Notes: a model not told the origin generated them from the sequence alone. Shown: positions 32,101 to 41,172, counted from the first letter of the stretch. The stretch is 64,000 nt of DNA from Comamonadaceae bacterium (GCA_004144865.1 SEAY01000013.1:1-64000), one strand, 5' to 3'. Numbers and translations: made by a program.

Positions 32101-35082
32101 CTGCGCGTCCTTCGCCGTCGCGACGAGTTCCACCTCGCCCGGCTCGGACAGCTTGGCCTCGCACAGCAGCAGGCCGCGCGAATCGCTCTTGCCGCTGCAG
32201 ACGCTGCCCAGTTCCTTCAGCTCGGTCTTGTTGTCGTAGGTGTAGAAGCCGCCCACCATGCGCTTGCGGCTGGTGGTGACCACGCGCGCGATCGCCTTCA
32301 CGTCGATGGGCACGCCGGCCATGGGCTTGCCGTCCAGGCCCAGGGCCACGGCCTGGAACTGCACCTTCTGCTTCGCGGAGACCCAGCCCTCGGTCTTCAC
32401 GCCGGCGATCACTTCGGCGGGCCACACGCTCGCCACGTGGCGCAGCGTCTGCACTTCGCCGTTGGGATCGGCGTAGCTCGCCTCGAGCACCAGTTCCTGC
32501 GGCCGGGGCGACTTCGGCACGTCGGCGATCGTCACCTTGCCGGCGCCGTCGCGGTCCAGCGTGACGGGCAGCTTGTCGGCGATGACGCGCTGCTCCTCGC
32601 CGGCTTCGGGGGCTTCCTCCCCCTCCGCCCGGTGGATGCCGCGCGGTGGCTGGAAGCTGAACGCCTCGTAGCCGTCGAAGGCCAGGCCCTTGCGCCGCAC
32701 CATGGCGGACACGCGCACCGGCAGGTTGGCCGCGCCTCCGCCGGCCACGTAGCTCACCTGCAGGTCCGCCGGCACGCTCTCGACGCTCACCAGCGGCTTC
32801 TTGTCGATCGGCGCGATGCGGCCTTCGAACACGGGGAGACGGAACTCCTCGACGCGGAAACTTCCGCTGCCGTCCGTCTCGTGGCTGCCGCGCAGGGTGA
32901 TCTCGTAGATGCCCAGCTTGCCAGCCGGCGGCACCTGGAACTGGCTCTCGGCGCTGAGCCCGCCGGTGGCGGTGCGGCGCCAGGCGAGCGGCTGCGTGAA
33001 CTCCTGGCCGCTGCCCACGTGCGTGACCACCATCTGGGTCGGCGGGTGCGCCGGGATGCCGAAGCCAGCGCCGGTTTCGGTGCGCGCCACGTGCTTCATG
33101 GAGACGGTCTCGCCCGCGCGCAGCAGCGAACGGTCGAGGATGGAGTGGTAGCGGCGGTCCGGCTGCGGCTCGCTGCTGGTGGGCACGTTGAAGCGCCACG
33201 GCTCGATGCCGCGCTGCCAGTCGCTGAACGTGAAGGCCAGGTCCCCGATCCCCTGGCGGTCGCGCGCGCGGGCGCTGGCGAAGTAGGCGCGCCGGTAGCG
33301 GTCCTCGCCGCTGGCGCACACCGGCGCCCGCGGGTCCAGTCCCTTGAGCTGCGCGATGCCGCGCGCGTCGGTCACCGCGGTCACGACCTCCTTGCCATCG
33401 CAAGTGGACACGCGTACGGTGGCGCCCGGCACGACGCTGCCCTTGTCGAGCGTCGTGACCCAGGCCACGGCGTTCTCGCGTCCCAGCTTCAGGTGCACCG
33501 CGAGGTTGGTCACCAGCGCCGTGGTGCGCACGTACATCGTGCGGCCGCCGCCGTGGCGCGCATCCAGCAGCGCCTGGCCCAGCAAGGGTGAAGCGATCTC
33601 CACCACGTGGAAGCCCGGCGCGAGGGGGATGCCCACCACTTCGAAAGGACGCGGCTCGCTGGTGGCGGGCCGCGGCAGGTCCAGCGTGCGCACGCCCGGC
33701 TGGCCGGCCAGCAGCGACAGCATGCGCGCCTGCACCTGGTCGGGGTCCCGCGGCTCGAGCGACGGCGGCAGCGGCTGGCGCACTTCCCGCGCGGCCTGCG
33801 CACGCGAGACGTACCAGTCGTCGTAACGGGCCACCTTCAGCATCCACTGCACGATCTCGGCGTCGGTGCGCGGCGACAGCGTGCCCACCTGGCCCGGCGA
33901 GAGCGCCTGCGTGCGCAGCGCCGCCTCCACGTTGCGCAGGGTCACGGGCAGCAGGGGACCGCCGTCCGGCTCGGCGAAACGCTCGACGATGCCGAAGGGC
34001 GCGGCGGCGAACTTGGCCAGCGGCGGCATGGGACCCGTTGCGACCTTCAGCGGGAAGCTGGCGGCGTTGCGCAGCGCACGGCCCGACGCATCCTTGAAGT
34101 CGCGCGGCAGCTCGATCGCGAATTCGGTGCGCTCGGGAAAGAGCGTCTTGAAGCTCACGCCGTTCACCACGCTGTCGGCGTCGCCCTCGCCTTGGTCGAA
34201 GGCGGGCTCCAGCGTCGTGCGGGCGGATTTCAGGCGGATTTGCGCCGCGAGCTTGCGGGGCACGGGCGCATTGAAGTCCAGGCGCATGGGGCGGATCGGC
34301 AGGCAGGCGGCCTGCGCGTTCTCGCGCTCGCAGCTGAAGCTGGCGGCGAAGGGTTCGCGCACCCGGTAGTCGAAGCGCCGCTCCACGCTGTTCGGCACGC
34401 CGGAGGGCGTGGCCACGCCGCGGCCGTACACGACCTGCACGCGCGCGTCCGGCGGCAGGCGGCGGTTGCAGGCGAGCGTGGCGTACCGCAACGGCTCGCG
34501 CGCGGCGGCTTGGTCGAGATGCAGGGCCTTGAGCAGATCGTCGCGCTCACGACCGGCGAGCAGGCGCACGGGGACGCGTTCGCCGAGCCCTTCGGCCTGG
34601 CAGCTCACGCTGGATTGCAGGCTGGCCAGCGTCGCGGCGCCATTGAGTTGCAGCACGAAGAACTGCTCCTCGTCGATGCGGCCGCCGCCGGGGCGGATGC
34701 TCTGCACGAACGGCCCGCCGGTGGTGAAGCGCCAGCTGCCGGTGGCGAGTTCCGCGCCCTCGGGCGAGCGGAAGCCGGCGCGCGCCTGCACCGTGCAGTT
34801 CACGCCGGGCGGCAGGTCGTTGTCGAACTCCAGGACCCACTCGCGGTCGCTGTTCCAGCGGCCCGTGCCGCGCGTGGCCTGCGCATCGCTGCACGAGAGC
34901 GACAGCGGCGCGGCCGCCCGCGCGTCGCCGAAGGTCACGGCCGGCGCGTCGAACTTCGCCACCACTTGGCGCACGCGCGCCACCTCGCCTTGGGGCGTCA
35001 CGCTGGTCACCTGCAGCGCCTGCGCACCACCCGCCACCGACAAGACCACGCCTGCCAGCATCCCCCGCGAGAAAAAGGCCAC
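29164..35082 (-). CDS. Bacterial alpha-2-macroglobulin with thioester motif
   Basis: The product is 1972 residues from GTG 35082, chosen because AGGAGG lies 5 bases upstream; the track's start at 35130 lacks this. A signal peptide (MAFFSRGMLAGVVLSVAGGAQA) has no lipobox, so the protein is probably soluble in the periplasm rather than lipidated as in E. coli ECAM. Multiple MG-type beta domains are followed by the thioester motif YPFVCLEQKASKS (Cys at about 1480) and a receptor-binding-like C-terminus. It is thought to trap proteases that breach the outer membrane, while the coupled PBP1C repairs the wall. Confidence 0.95.
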   Translation of the reverse strand: MAFFSRGMLAGVVLSVAGGAQALQVTSVTPQGEVARVRQVVAKFDAPAVTFGDARAAAPLSLSCSDAQATRGTGRWNSDREWVLEFDNDLPPGVNCTVQARAGFRSPEGAELATGSWRFTTGGPFVQSIRPGGGRIDEEQFFVLQLNGAATLASLQSSVSCQAEGLGERVPVRLLAGRERDDLLKALHLDQAAAREPLRYATLACNRRLPPDARVQVVYGRGVATPSGVPNSVERRFDYRVREPFAASFSCERENAQAACLPIRPMRLDFNAPVPRKLAAQIRLKSARTTLEPAFDQGEGDADSVVNGVSFKTLFPERTEFAIELPRDFKDASGRALRNAASFPLKVATGPMPPLAKFAAAPFGIVERFAEPDGGPLLPVTLRNVEAALRTQALSPGQVGTLSPRTDAEIVQWMLKVARYDDWYVSRAQAAREVRQPLPPSLEPRDPDQVQARMLSLLAGQPGVRTLDLPRPATSEPRPFEVVGIPLAPGFHVVEIASPLLGQALLDARHGGGRTMYVRTTALVTNLAVHLKLGRENAVAWVTTLDKGSVVPGATVRVSTCDGKEVVTAVTDARGIAQLKGLDPRAPVCASGEDRYRRAYFASARARDRQGIGDLAFTFSDWQRGIEPWRFNVPTSSEPQPDRRYHSILDRSLLRAGETVSMKHVARTETGAGFGIPAHPPTQMVVTHVGSGQEFTQPLAWRRTATGGLSAESQFQVPPAGKLGIYEITLRGSHETDGSGSFRVEEFRLPVFEGRIAPIDKKPLVSVESVPADLQVSYVAGGGAANLPVRVSAMVRRKGLAFDGYEAFSFQPPRGIHRAEGEEAPEAGEEQRVIADKLPVTLDRDGAGKVTIADVPKSPRPQELVLEASYADPNGEVQTLRHVASVWPAEVIAGVKTEGWVSAKQKVQFQAVALGLDGKPMAGVPIDVKAIARVVTTSRKRMVGGFYTYDNKTELKELGSVCSGKSDSRGLLLCEAKLSEPGEVELVATAKDAQGRGFQAASWIWVTRQGELWFGGENHDRIDVLPEKRSYQPGETARLQVRMPFRFATALVAVEREGVLRAEVVQLRGDDPTVHVKVEEGWGPNVYVSVLALRGRLREVPWYSFFTWGFKAPREWWTAFWFEGREYVAPTAMVDLSKPAYRLGVAEFRVGTRAHELAVSVKADRESYPVRGQARVTIQVKQPDGRPAANAEVALAAVDQALLELMPNDSWKLLEAMLQRRAWGVQTSTAHMEIIGRRHYGRKAVPAGGGGGKSLQRELLDTLLLWNPKVVLDAQGQAQVTVPLNDALTSFRIVAVADMGTSLFGTGQATIRATQDLQIISGLPPLVREEDQFRAQITLRNTTARAMKVEVAPRATLLTLAPQTVDIPAGEAREAAWMVAAPAPLGQARTEAILWEIEARDTVGGARDALKVRQRIVPAVPLTVQQATLVQLDAPYSLAVAPPAGALPPSGDKRGGIKLALQPRLAEGLPGVRDWFANYPFVCLEQKASKSIGLRDAALWQRVLAEMPTYLDGDGLANYFPPRSGEENRGSDALTAYLLAASHEASGLNPAFAIPDDVRAPMERGLVAFVEGRIQRTFWSPRKDLDVRKLAALEALSRYGKAQGRMAGSITIVPNQWPTHAVIDWINILRRVADVPQREQRLAEAQQVLRARLSYIGTKLVFSSEQADYWWWLMANGDVNTARLILAVLDDPDWKDDMGRLAGGFIARQQGGAWHTTTANLWGGLALEKFSNRFESTPVAGSTRAALGTQAAAVDWARVERMKSSDAEGAMHRASTFGAPAAPGMLRNNGMLLPWGSAGGTLAVTHQGTGKPWLTVQSLAAVELKAPFAAGYQVKKSVTAVEQAVAGRYSRGDVLRVAIEVNAASDMTWVVLSDPIPGGSTILGGGLGRDSQIATRGEQRSGNAWPAFEERTFEVFRAYYEYVPKGVFKVEYTVRLNNVGDFALPPTRVEAMYAPEMFGELPNARVNVEPGR

Positions 35083-35170
35083 GATGTCCTCCTGAGTGGC
35101 CGCAAGCGTAGCCCATCCCGTCACGACCACCCGCGGAGGATTCCTTCACGCACGGGGCCTCTTCGCTCCG

Positions 35171-35803
35171 TCAGCGCGCGCCGCCCCAGCCCTGCCACAG
35201 CGCCCACGCCGCCGTGAACACCAGCAGGGCCGCCACGGCCCGGGCGACCCACGCCTGCGCGCGCACGCTGCGCGCCAGCCGCTCGCGCAGGCCAGCGGCG
35301 CCGAGCGCCACCGCGCCATAGACCAGCGCCTGGGTCATCGCGATGATCGCGCCCAGCACCGCCACCTGCTCCACCAGCGAGCCGCGTTCAGGGCGCACGA
35401 ACTGCGGGAACACGGCCACCATGAACAGGTACGCCTTGGGGTTCATCAGGCAGGTGGCCGCGGCCCGCACGAAGGTCTGCAGCCGCGGGCGCGATGCGCC
35501 TTCCTGCACGCCGGAGAGCGTGGCCGGCGACCGCCAGAGCGAGATACCCATCCACGCCACGTAGAGCGCGCCGGCCAGCAGCACGGCGTGGAACAGCGCG
35601 GGGAACACGGCGAACAGCAGCCCCACGCCGGCCGCGCCCATCACGGTGTGCGCCGCGCCGCCCGTGACCATGCCGGCCACGGCGGCCAGCCCGGCGCGGC
35701 GTCCGTCGACGAGCGAGCTCGAAAGAACGTAAGCCATGTCCATCCCGGGGATGACGATGATCCCGAAGACGAAGAGGGTGAAGAGGAGGAGGTGTGGGTC
35801 CAT
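35171..35803 (-). CDS. LysE-family amino acid/metabolite exporter
   Basis: The product is 210 residues from ATG 35803 (MDPHLLLFTLFVFGIIVIPGMDMAYVLSSSLVDGRRAGLAAVAGMVTGGAAH). The family hallmark is the P-G-x-D/N at the end of the first helix followed by GxxxGxxxG. The RhtB-type NPKAYLFMVAVFPQF segment is also present. Six membrane helices are expected. It is divergent from a WYL-domain regulator with 63 bases between start codons, which likely controls it. The huge minus-strand ORF in the track is this gene joined to antisense frames. Confidence 0.9.
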   Translation of the reverse strand: MDPHLLLFTLFVFGIIVIPGMDMAYVLSSSLVDGRRAGLAAVAGMVTGGAAHTVMGAAGVGLLFAVFPALFHAVLLAGALYVAWMGISLWRSPATLSGVQEGASRPRLQTFVRAAATCLMNPKAYLFMVAVFPQFVRPERGSLVEQVAVLGAIIAMTQALVYGAVALGAAGLRERLARSVRAQAWVARAVAALLVFTAAWALWQGWGGAR

Positions 35804-35866
35804 GCGCGCAGTCTGCGGCGCCATCCATGACATCCCACGGCATGTATTGCGCCTACACTGCGCCGC

Positions 35867-36829
35867 ATGCGTGCCAGCCGCCTGCTCTCCATCCAGATGC
35901 TGCTGGAAGCCCACGGCCGCATGAGCGCCACGGCGCTCGCACGGGCGCTCGAGGTTTCCGTGCGGACCCTGCACCGCGACATCGACGAGCTCACGTCGTC
36001 CGGCGTGCCGGTGTACGCCGAGCGCGGGCGCGCCGGCGGGTTCCAGCTGATGCCGGGATGGAAGACCACGCTGACCGGCCTCACGCCCTCCGAGGCCGAA
36101 GCGGTGTTCCTCACCGGCCTGGCGGGCCCCGCCGCGGACCTGGGGCTGGGCACGCCGGTGCGCAGCGCCAGCCTGAAGCTGCTGGCCGCCCTGCCCGCGC
36201 CCATGCGCGGGCGCGCCCACCGCGTCAGCTCGCGCCTGCACCTCGACCCGGTGGAGTGGTACCGCGAATCGGAGCCGGTGCCCTTCCTGTCGCTCGCCGC
36301 CAGCGCGGTGTGGGAAGACCGGCCCCTGGCGATCAGCTACGAGAGCTGGACGCAGACGGCGCGCCGCACGATCCATCCGCTGGGCCTGGTGCTCAAGGCA
36401 GGCATCTGGTACCTCGTGGCGGCGCGCAACGGACAGCCGCGCACCTGGCGCGTGGCCAGCATCCGGGATGCGCGCCTGCTCGACGGGACGACCGCACGGC
36501 CCAAGGGTTTCGACCTCGCGGCGTACTGGCGCGAGTCGGTGCGCCGCTTCGAGGTGGAACTGTTCACCGGCCGCGCGCGCGTGGCGGCGACGCCGCGCGG
36601 GCTGGCCGACCTGCGCCGCATCAATGCGGCCCTCGCCCGCGCCGTCGCGCAAGCGCCGGCACCGGGCCGCGACGGGCGCGTGGAACTGGAGATCCCGATC
36701 GAATCGACGGACCACGCGGCGGGACAGCTGCTGCGGCTGTCCCCCGAGGTGGAGGCCCTGGGCCCGCCCGCGTTGCGGCAAGCCCTGCGTGCGCGCGCCG
36801 CGCAGGCCGCCCGGCTCTATGGCCGCTGA
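35867..36829 (+). CDS. YafY-type transcriptional regulator with HTH and WYL domains
   Basis: The product is 320 residues. The N-terminal winged helix reads SRLLSIQMLLEAHGRMSATALARALEVSVRTLHRDIDELTSSGVPVYAERG. The central WYL domain contains PLAISYESWTQTARRTIHPLGLVLKAGIWYLVAARNG, and a WCX-like C-terminal region follows. WYL domains sense small ligands or nucleic acids. Its position divergent from the LysE exporter gene suggests local control. The 3' end overlaps the convergent CDF gene by 13 bases. Confidence 0.9.
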   Translation: MRASRLLSIQMLLEAHGRMSATALARALEVSVRTLHRDIDELTSSGVPVYAERGRAGGFQLMPGWKTTLTGLTPSEAEAVFLTGLAGPAADLGLGTPVRSASLKLLAALPAPMRGRAHRVSSRLHLDPVEWYRESEPVPFLSLAASAVWEDRPLAISYESWTQTARRTIHPLGLVLKAGIWYLVAARNGQPRTWRVASIRDARLLDGTTARPKGFDLAAYWRESVRRFEVELFTGRARVAATPRGLADLRRINAALARAVAQAPAPGRDGRVELEIPIESTDHAAGQLLRLSPEVEALGPPALRQALRARAAQAARLYGR

Positions 36830-37797
36830 GGGATCCCCACGCAGTCTTCCCCTTCGAGCTCCACGTCCACGGTGACGTGCTCGAAGGCGCCTTCGTCCAG
36901 CAGCTCGCGCACGCGCCGCTTCGCGCGCACGATGTCGGCGCGGGTGGCGGACGCCTGCATCACGAGATGCGTGGTCATGACGTGCTTCTCGCCGTCGATG
37001 GACCAGCTGTGCACGTGGTGCACGTCGGTGACGTGCGGGATGCCCTGCACCTCGCGCTCGAAACGCTCCACGTCGAAGCCGGGCGGCGTGCGCTGCAGGA
37101 ACACGTCGAAGAACTGGCGCAGGTTGCGCACCACGTTCCAGAGGATGAACAGCGAGATCGCGATGGACAGGATGGGATCGATGATGGGCAGGTCCCAGAT
37201 CGCCATCACGGTGGCGCCGACCAGCACCGCCACCCAGCCGAGCACGTCTTCCAGCAAATGCCAGCTCACCACGCGCTCGGTGAGCGAGGAGCCCCTGCGC
37301 ACGCGCAACACGGCGGCGCCGTTGAAGATCACGCCGAGCACCGCGAGCGCGATCATGCCGCCGGCATGGACCGGCTCGGGCGCGACGAGCCGCTGCACCG
37401 ACTGCCACAGGATGAAGCACAGGCCCAGCAGCAGGACCCCCGCGGTGACGAGGCCCCCCAGCAGCGAGTACCGGCGATAACCGTAGGTATTGCGCGGGGT
37501 CGCCCCCTTGCGCGAGACCCGCGCGAAATACCAGGCGATCCCCAGCGACAGCGAATCCCCGAGGTCGTGCACCGCATCGCTGAGGATGGCGATGCTGTTG
37601 GTCCACAGGCCGCCTATCAGTTCGATGACGGTGAAGGCCAGGTTGAGCAGGAAGGCGGCCTTGAGGTTGCTGCCGTGGTGATGGTGATGGCCGTGGTGGC
37701 CATGCCCCGCGCCGCCGGCATGCTGGTCCCCGTGGTGATCGTGATCGTGATCGTGCCCGTGGTGGCTGGAGTGTGCGTGCTCGGTCGTTTCGCCCAT
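36817..37797 (-). CDS. Cation diffusion facilitator (CDF) family metal efflux transporter
   Basis: The product is 326 residues from ATG 37797. The N-terminus is exceptionally His-rich (HHGHDHDHDHHGDQH..., then HHGHHHHHG), about 20 His in the first 42 residues, as in zinc-handling CDFs. The transmembrane metal site is visible as SDAVHDLGDSLSLG and HLLEDVLGW. The C-terminal cytoplasmic domain has HHVHSWSIDGEKHVMTTHLVM. The closest type is CzcD/ZitB, exporting Zn(II) with possible Co/Cd. No metalloregulator of a known metal type is directly adjacent, although an ArsR-type regulator gene lies 0.5 kb away. Confidence 0.93.
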   Translation of the reverse strand: MGETTEHAHSSHHGHDHDHDHHGDQHAGGAGHGHHGHHHHHGSNLKAAFLLNLAFTVIELIGGLWTNSIAILSDAVHDLGDSLSLGIAWYFARVSRKGATPRNTYGYRRYSLLGGLVTAGVLLLGLCFILWQSVQRLVAPEPVHAGGMIALAVLGVIFNGAAVLRVRRGSSLTERVVSWHLLEDVLGWVAVLVGATVMAIWDLPIIDPILSIAISLFILWNVVRNLRQFFDVFLQRTPPGFDVERFEREVQGIPHVTDVHHVHSWSIDGEKHVMTTHLVMQASATRADIVRAKRRVRELLDEGAFEHVTVDVELEGEDCVGIPQRP

Positions 37798-37837
37798 GCG
37801 GCGATTCTCGCCGCTTCGCCGGACGGCGGCACCGCGA

Positions 37838-38176
37838 TCATGCGGCGCTCCCGGCGGGGCGTTGCAGGGTGCCGGCCACCCCCTCGCAGAAGCTGCGTTC
37901 CTCGCGCAGGATGAAGCGCTCGCGCTGGGCCCACGCGAAGTTCTCCCGTCCTTCGGGATCCTCGCGCAGGCGCGCCCTGTAGGCCTCGTAGGCGGCCAGG
38001 CTGTCGAAGCCGACCAGCCCCCAGGCCACGTCGTTGGTGCCCTCGTGCGGCAGGAAATACCCGAGCAGGTGGCCGCCGCAGCGCGGGATGATGTGACCCC
38101 AGGCCTCGGCGTAGGCGCGGAAGGCCCCACGCTGGAACGGATCGATCTGGTAACGGATGAAGCAGGTGACGCGCAT
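37838..38176 (-). CDS. NIPSNAP-family protein
   Basis: The product is 112 residues from ATG 38176: [49 protein letters not shown], then [24 protein letters not shown]. The pattern is the ferredoxin-like alpha/beta fold of NIPSNAP/Dabb-type small proteins. No catalytic function is established for bacterial members. It is divergent from the ArsR-type regulator, with 109 bases between start codons, so it may be that regulator's target. Confidence 0.8.
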   Translation of the reverse strand: MRVTCFIRYQIDPFQRGAFRAYAEAWGHIIPRCGGHLLGYFLPHEGTNDVAWGLVGFDSLAAYEAYRARLREDPEGRENFAWAQRERFILREERSFCEGVAGTLQRPAGSAA

Positions 38177-38285
38177 GGGTTCCTCCGGTGAAGCTGCGAT
38201 GCACCGGATGATGTTGCCGATGCCCGGGCCGACGCTTCGCTGCGCGGCGAAGCATGGGCCCCCGCCCGGGTGCACACTTGCGGCC

Positions 38286-38996
38286 ATGAACACCAACCAG
38301 GTGGCCCGCATCGCAGCGCTGGTGGGCGAACCCGCCCGCACCCACATGCTGCTGGCCCTGATGGACGGGCGCGCGCTCACCGCCCACGAACTGGCCGCGG
38401 CCGCCCACGTGGGCGCCGCCACGGCCAGCCGGCACCTCGCCCTGCTGGTGGAAGGCGGGCTGCTGCGCGTCAATGCGCAAGGGCGGCACCGCTACCACCA
38501 GATCGCGTCCGCCGACGTGGCCCGGGTGCTGGAAGGCATCATGCAGCTTGCCGTGGCGGCCGCGCCGCCACGCGCCGTCGTCACCGGCCCGCGCGACGAC
38601 GCCATGCGCTTCGCACGCACCTGCTACGACCACCTGGCCGGCCGCCTCGCGGTCGCCATCGCCGACCGGCTGGTGGAAGAAGGCGCCGTCGTCATCGAGG
38701 ACGATGCGGCCATCGTCACCGAACGCGCAGGCCCCGTGCTGCAGAAACTCGGCGTGCCGCCGGGTGCCCTCGACACGCAGGCACGCGGACAACGGCCACC
38801 CTGCCGTCCCTGCCTGGACTGGGGCGAGCGGCGCATGCACCTGGCCGGCCGGCTGGGCGCCCTGCTCTGCACCCACAGCCTGGAGGCGGGATGGCTGCTG
38901 CGGCAGCCCAAATCACGCACGCTCACGCTCACCCCGGCGGGCGCGAAGGCGTTCCGCGGCTGGCTCGGGGTGGCGCGCTGGCAGGCCCTGGACTGA
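38286..38996 (+). CDS. ArsR-type winged-helix regulator with C-terminal domain
   Basis: The product is 236 residues from ATG 38286. N-terminal [57 protein letters not shown]. The remaining 130 residues form a helical domain with paired Cys ([18 protein letters not shown], then [13 protein letters not shown]) that could bind a metal or sense oxidation. Proteins of this type are longer than classical ArsR repressors. It is divergent from the NIPSNAP gene. A TTG-start gene of unknown function follows 6 bases later. Confidence 0.85.
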   Translation: MNTNQVARIAALVGEPARTHMLLALMDGRALTAHELAAAAHVGAATASRHLALLVEGGLLRVNAQGRHRYHQIASADVARVLEGIMQLAVAAAPPRAVVTGPRDDAMRFARTCYDHLAGRLAVAIADRLVEEGAVVIEDDAAIVTERAGPVLQKLGVPPGALDTQARGQRPPCRPCLDWGERRMHLAGRLGALLCTHSLEAGWLLRQPKSRTLTLTPAGAKAFRGWLGVARWQALD

Positions 38997-39002
38997 GAAC
39001 GA

Positions 39003-40328
39003 TTGACGCCCGCGGATTCGCCCCTGCTCGCTGTCCTGCGCGACGCGCCGCGGCGCTTCCGCATGCCTGCGCTGCACGGCGATGCACAGGCCGCGCGCGC
39101 GGCCGGCGCGGAATGCGCGCTCGCCTTCGCGATGGAAGCCGCGCGCACCGGCATGGCCTCCCCCGCGCTGCAGGACCTCTTCACCGATGCGCTGGCCAAC
39201 CTGATCGGGCAGGCCCTCGTCACCGGCGCGGACCCCGCGTTCCAGGCCCAGGTGCAGCGCAGCGCGCAGCCCGAGGTGGAAGCGTTCGCGCGGCTGGCCG
39301 CCCGCGCCGAGGCGGACCGGCGCATGGTGCGCGCCGCATCGGATGCATTGGCGCACCCGGGCAAGCTGCGCACGCTGGACGATGTCGCCCTGCGCGGGAA
39401 GCTCGCGCGGCTCCACGAGCTCGCGTCACAGGAGGACTGGACGGCGCTGGCCGCGGCCGCTGTCCAAGTGGACACGCCGGACCCGGGCTTGCGCCACGCG
39501 GCGCACAGGATCGCATCGCACCCCGCGCTGGAGCGCCTGCGCCATCTCGCGGCGTTGCGCGCGCTGCCTACCGTGCAGCAGTACCTGGCCTTGTGCGAAC
39601 AGCGCGGGCCGCGAGCCGGGAGCGACGAAGCCGCGGCCCACGGCCGCGCGTCGGCGCGCGCCGGCGACGCCGCGGAAGACCTTGTCGCGCAGGCCTTGCT
39701 GGAGGCCGCCCGCTGGCTTGATCGCCACGAGTCGCAGCGCCCACACCGCGTCGTGCGCAGCTTGCGCACCCCGGCCGGCTTTCCCGCCGGCGCGGCCAAG
39801 GCCAAGGACGAATGGGACGCCGCGATCGTGCGCACGCGCGGCGATACCGGCGACATCGTGCTGCTCGCGGAAGTGAAGGCCTCTCCGGCCGCCGCCACGC
39901 CCGACTTCGGACGGCTGCTGCGCGGGCTGCAGCGCCTCGCGCAGGCGGATCCGCAGGCGCGCTACACCTTCGCTTGCGCCGAAGGCGAGGTCACGTTGCA
40001 CGGGGAGTCGCTGCAAGCCCTGCAGCCGCCCGGCTTCGCGTTGCCGCCGCACGTCATCTACTGCTGTGCGGCCAACGAGGCGCGGCCGCCGGTGCTGAGC
40101 GCCGCCAGCCGGGCGGTGCTGCTGGGCGAGCCGGCCAGCCTCGCCTTCGCACGCGCGCACGCCGCGGGCGCCACTCGCCTCCACGCGGACCTGCAGCCCG
40201 TCTGGCACGCGCTCACCGCGGAACCCCGCCTGCGTTCCGCGCTGCACCAGTACGACACGGCGAAGGCCGCACGCGAGGCCATGCTGCACCCTGCGGACCT
40301 GCTGGCCGCACTCACGGCAGCCGCCTGA
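39003..40328 (+). CDS. Hypothetical protein with possible PD-(D/E)XK nuclease-like domain
   Basis: The product is 441 residues from a TTG 6 bases after the ArsR-type stop codon. The N-terminal half is helical and rich in Ala/Leu/Arg. In the second half, GDAAEDLVAQALLEAARWL, then EWDAAIV, then LLAEVKASP gives the order Glu, Asp and ExK seen in restriction-endonuclease-like folds. This is my reading of the sequence, not a database match. The remainder (residues about 330-441) has HVIYCCAANEARPP and a helical tail. No signal peptide. It may be a DNA-processing enzyme, but the motif spacing needs profile comparison. Confidence 0.6.
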   Translation: MTPADSPLLAVLRDAPRRFRMPALHGDAQAARAAGAECALAFAMEAARTGMASPALQDLFTDALANLIGQALVTGADPAFQAQVQRSAQPEVEAFARLAARAEADRRMVRAASDALAHPGKLRTLDDVALRGKLARLHELASQEDWTALAAAAVQVDTPDPGLRHAAHRIASHPALERLRHLAALRALPTVQQYLALCEQRGPRAGSDEAAAHGRASARAGDAAEDLVAQALLEAARWLDRHESQRPHRVVRSLRTPAGFPAGAAKAKDEWDAAIVRTRGDTGDIVLLAEVKASPAAATPDFGRLLRGLQRLAQADPQARYTFACAEGEVTLHGESLQALQPPGFALPPHVIYCCAANEARPPVLSAASRAVLLGEPASLAFARAHAAGATRLHADLQPVWHALTAEPRLRSALHQYDTAKAAREAMLHPADLLAALTAAA

Positions 40329-40332
40329 AGCG

Positions 40333-41112
40333 TCAGGCCGGCCAGACGCTCACGTCCATGTCGGTGAGCTCCATCGGGCCGTAGTTCGACAGGAAGGCGA
40401 CGTCCGCCGCGTCGCGCCCATGCGCCACCACGATGCGGCCGCCTCGCGGCTGCTCCTGCGTCGGGTCGAACCCGTACCACTGCCCGCCGAGGAACACCTC
40501 GTACCACGCGTGCATGTCCATGGGCTCCAGGCCGTGCAGGTAACCGGCGACGAGGCGCGCCGGCAGCAGCAGGCTGCGGCACAGGGCCACGCCGACATGG
40601 GCGAAGTCGCGGCAGACGCCCGCGCCGTGGCGCAGCGTGTCCAGCGCGCCGGTGCTCGCCTTGCTCACGCCGTAGCGGTATTCGATGTTGTCGCGGATCC
40701 AGTCGGCGATGCGTTCGGCCTGCGCGTAGCCCGGCGGGCAGCCCTCGACGATGCGCGCCGCCCGCTCCGACATCATGTCGCTCGGGCAGTAGCGGCTTTG
40801 CAGCATGTAAAGCAGCGCGCTGTCGGGCAGGGCATCGGGCGGCACCTGCGCCGCGCGGCGATCGACGGCCATCTGGTCGGCGACCTCCACCTCGTGCTCC
40901 ACGATGATGCGGCTCTCGCCCTTCGGCAGCGTGAAGCGCTGGCACAGGTTGCCGAAACAGTCGACGTACTCGGTGGCGGGAACCCACGGCTCGATGGCAT
41001 AGCGTTCCGCCACCACCCATTGCCGGGCGTCGCTGCGGGGCCGCAGCATCGCCACGGTGTGGCAGGCGTCTTCGCAGGAAGCGGTGATGGCGTTGCGGGA
41101 GCGGAGTCTCAT
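40333..41112 (-). CDS. Transglutaminase-like cysteine protease-fold protein
   Basis: The product is 259 residues from ATG 41112, preferred because GGAG lies 8 bases upstream; ATG 41130 is the alternative. An N-terminal beta domain leads into the transglutaminase core, with Cys in GAGVCRDFAHVGVALCRSL, His in MDMHAWYEVFLGGQW and Asp in YGFDPTQEQ, a complete triad. There is no signal peptide. Such proteins are often encoded beside circularly permuted ATP-grasp or alpha-E proteins in a peptide-modifying cluster, but none is present here. The substrate is unknown. Confidence 0.88.
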   Translation of the reverse strand: MRLRSRNAITASCEDACHTVAMLRPRSDARQWVVAERYAIEPWVPATEYVDCFGNLCQRFTLPKGESRIIVEHEVEVADQMAVDRRAAQVPPDALPDSALLYMLQSRYCPSDMMSERAARIVEGCPPGYAQAERIADWIRDNIEYRYGVSKASTGALDTLRHGAGVCRDFAHVGVALCRSLLLPARLVAGYLHGLEPMDMHAWYEVFLGGQWYGFDPTQEQPRGGRIVVAHGRDAADVAFLSNYGPMELTDMDVSVWPA

Positions 41113-41172
41113 GGTGAAGACTCCAAGCATCTCCCGGCCGGTACGGCTCTGCCGTAGGAACGCGCCGCGCTT

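Noticed and set aside
28828-33591. 1587-residue plus-strand ORF opposite the macroglobulin gene
   Set aside because: It is an antisense shadow produced by high GC content: His/Arg/Gly-rich composition and no recognisable domain, while the minus strand encodes a full-length macroglobulin and PBP1C with all motifs.
35794-37914. 706-residue plus-strand ORF across the WYL and CDF genes
   Set aside because: It is in the wrong frame for both; the WYL and CDF proteins are convincing in their own frames.
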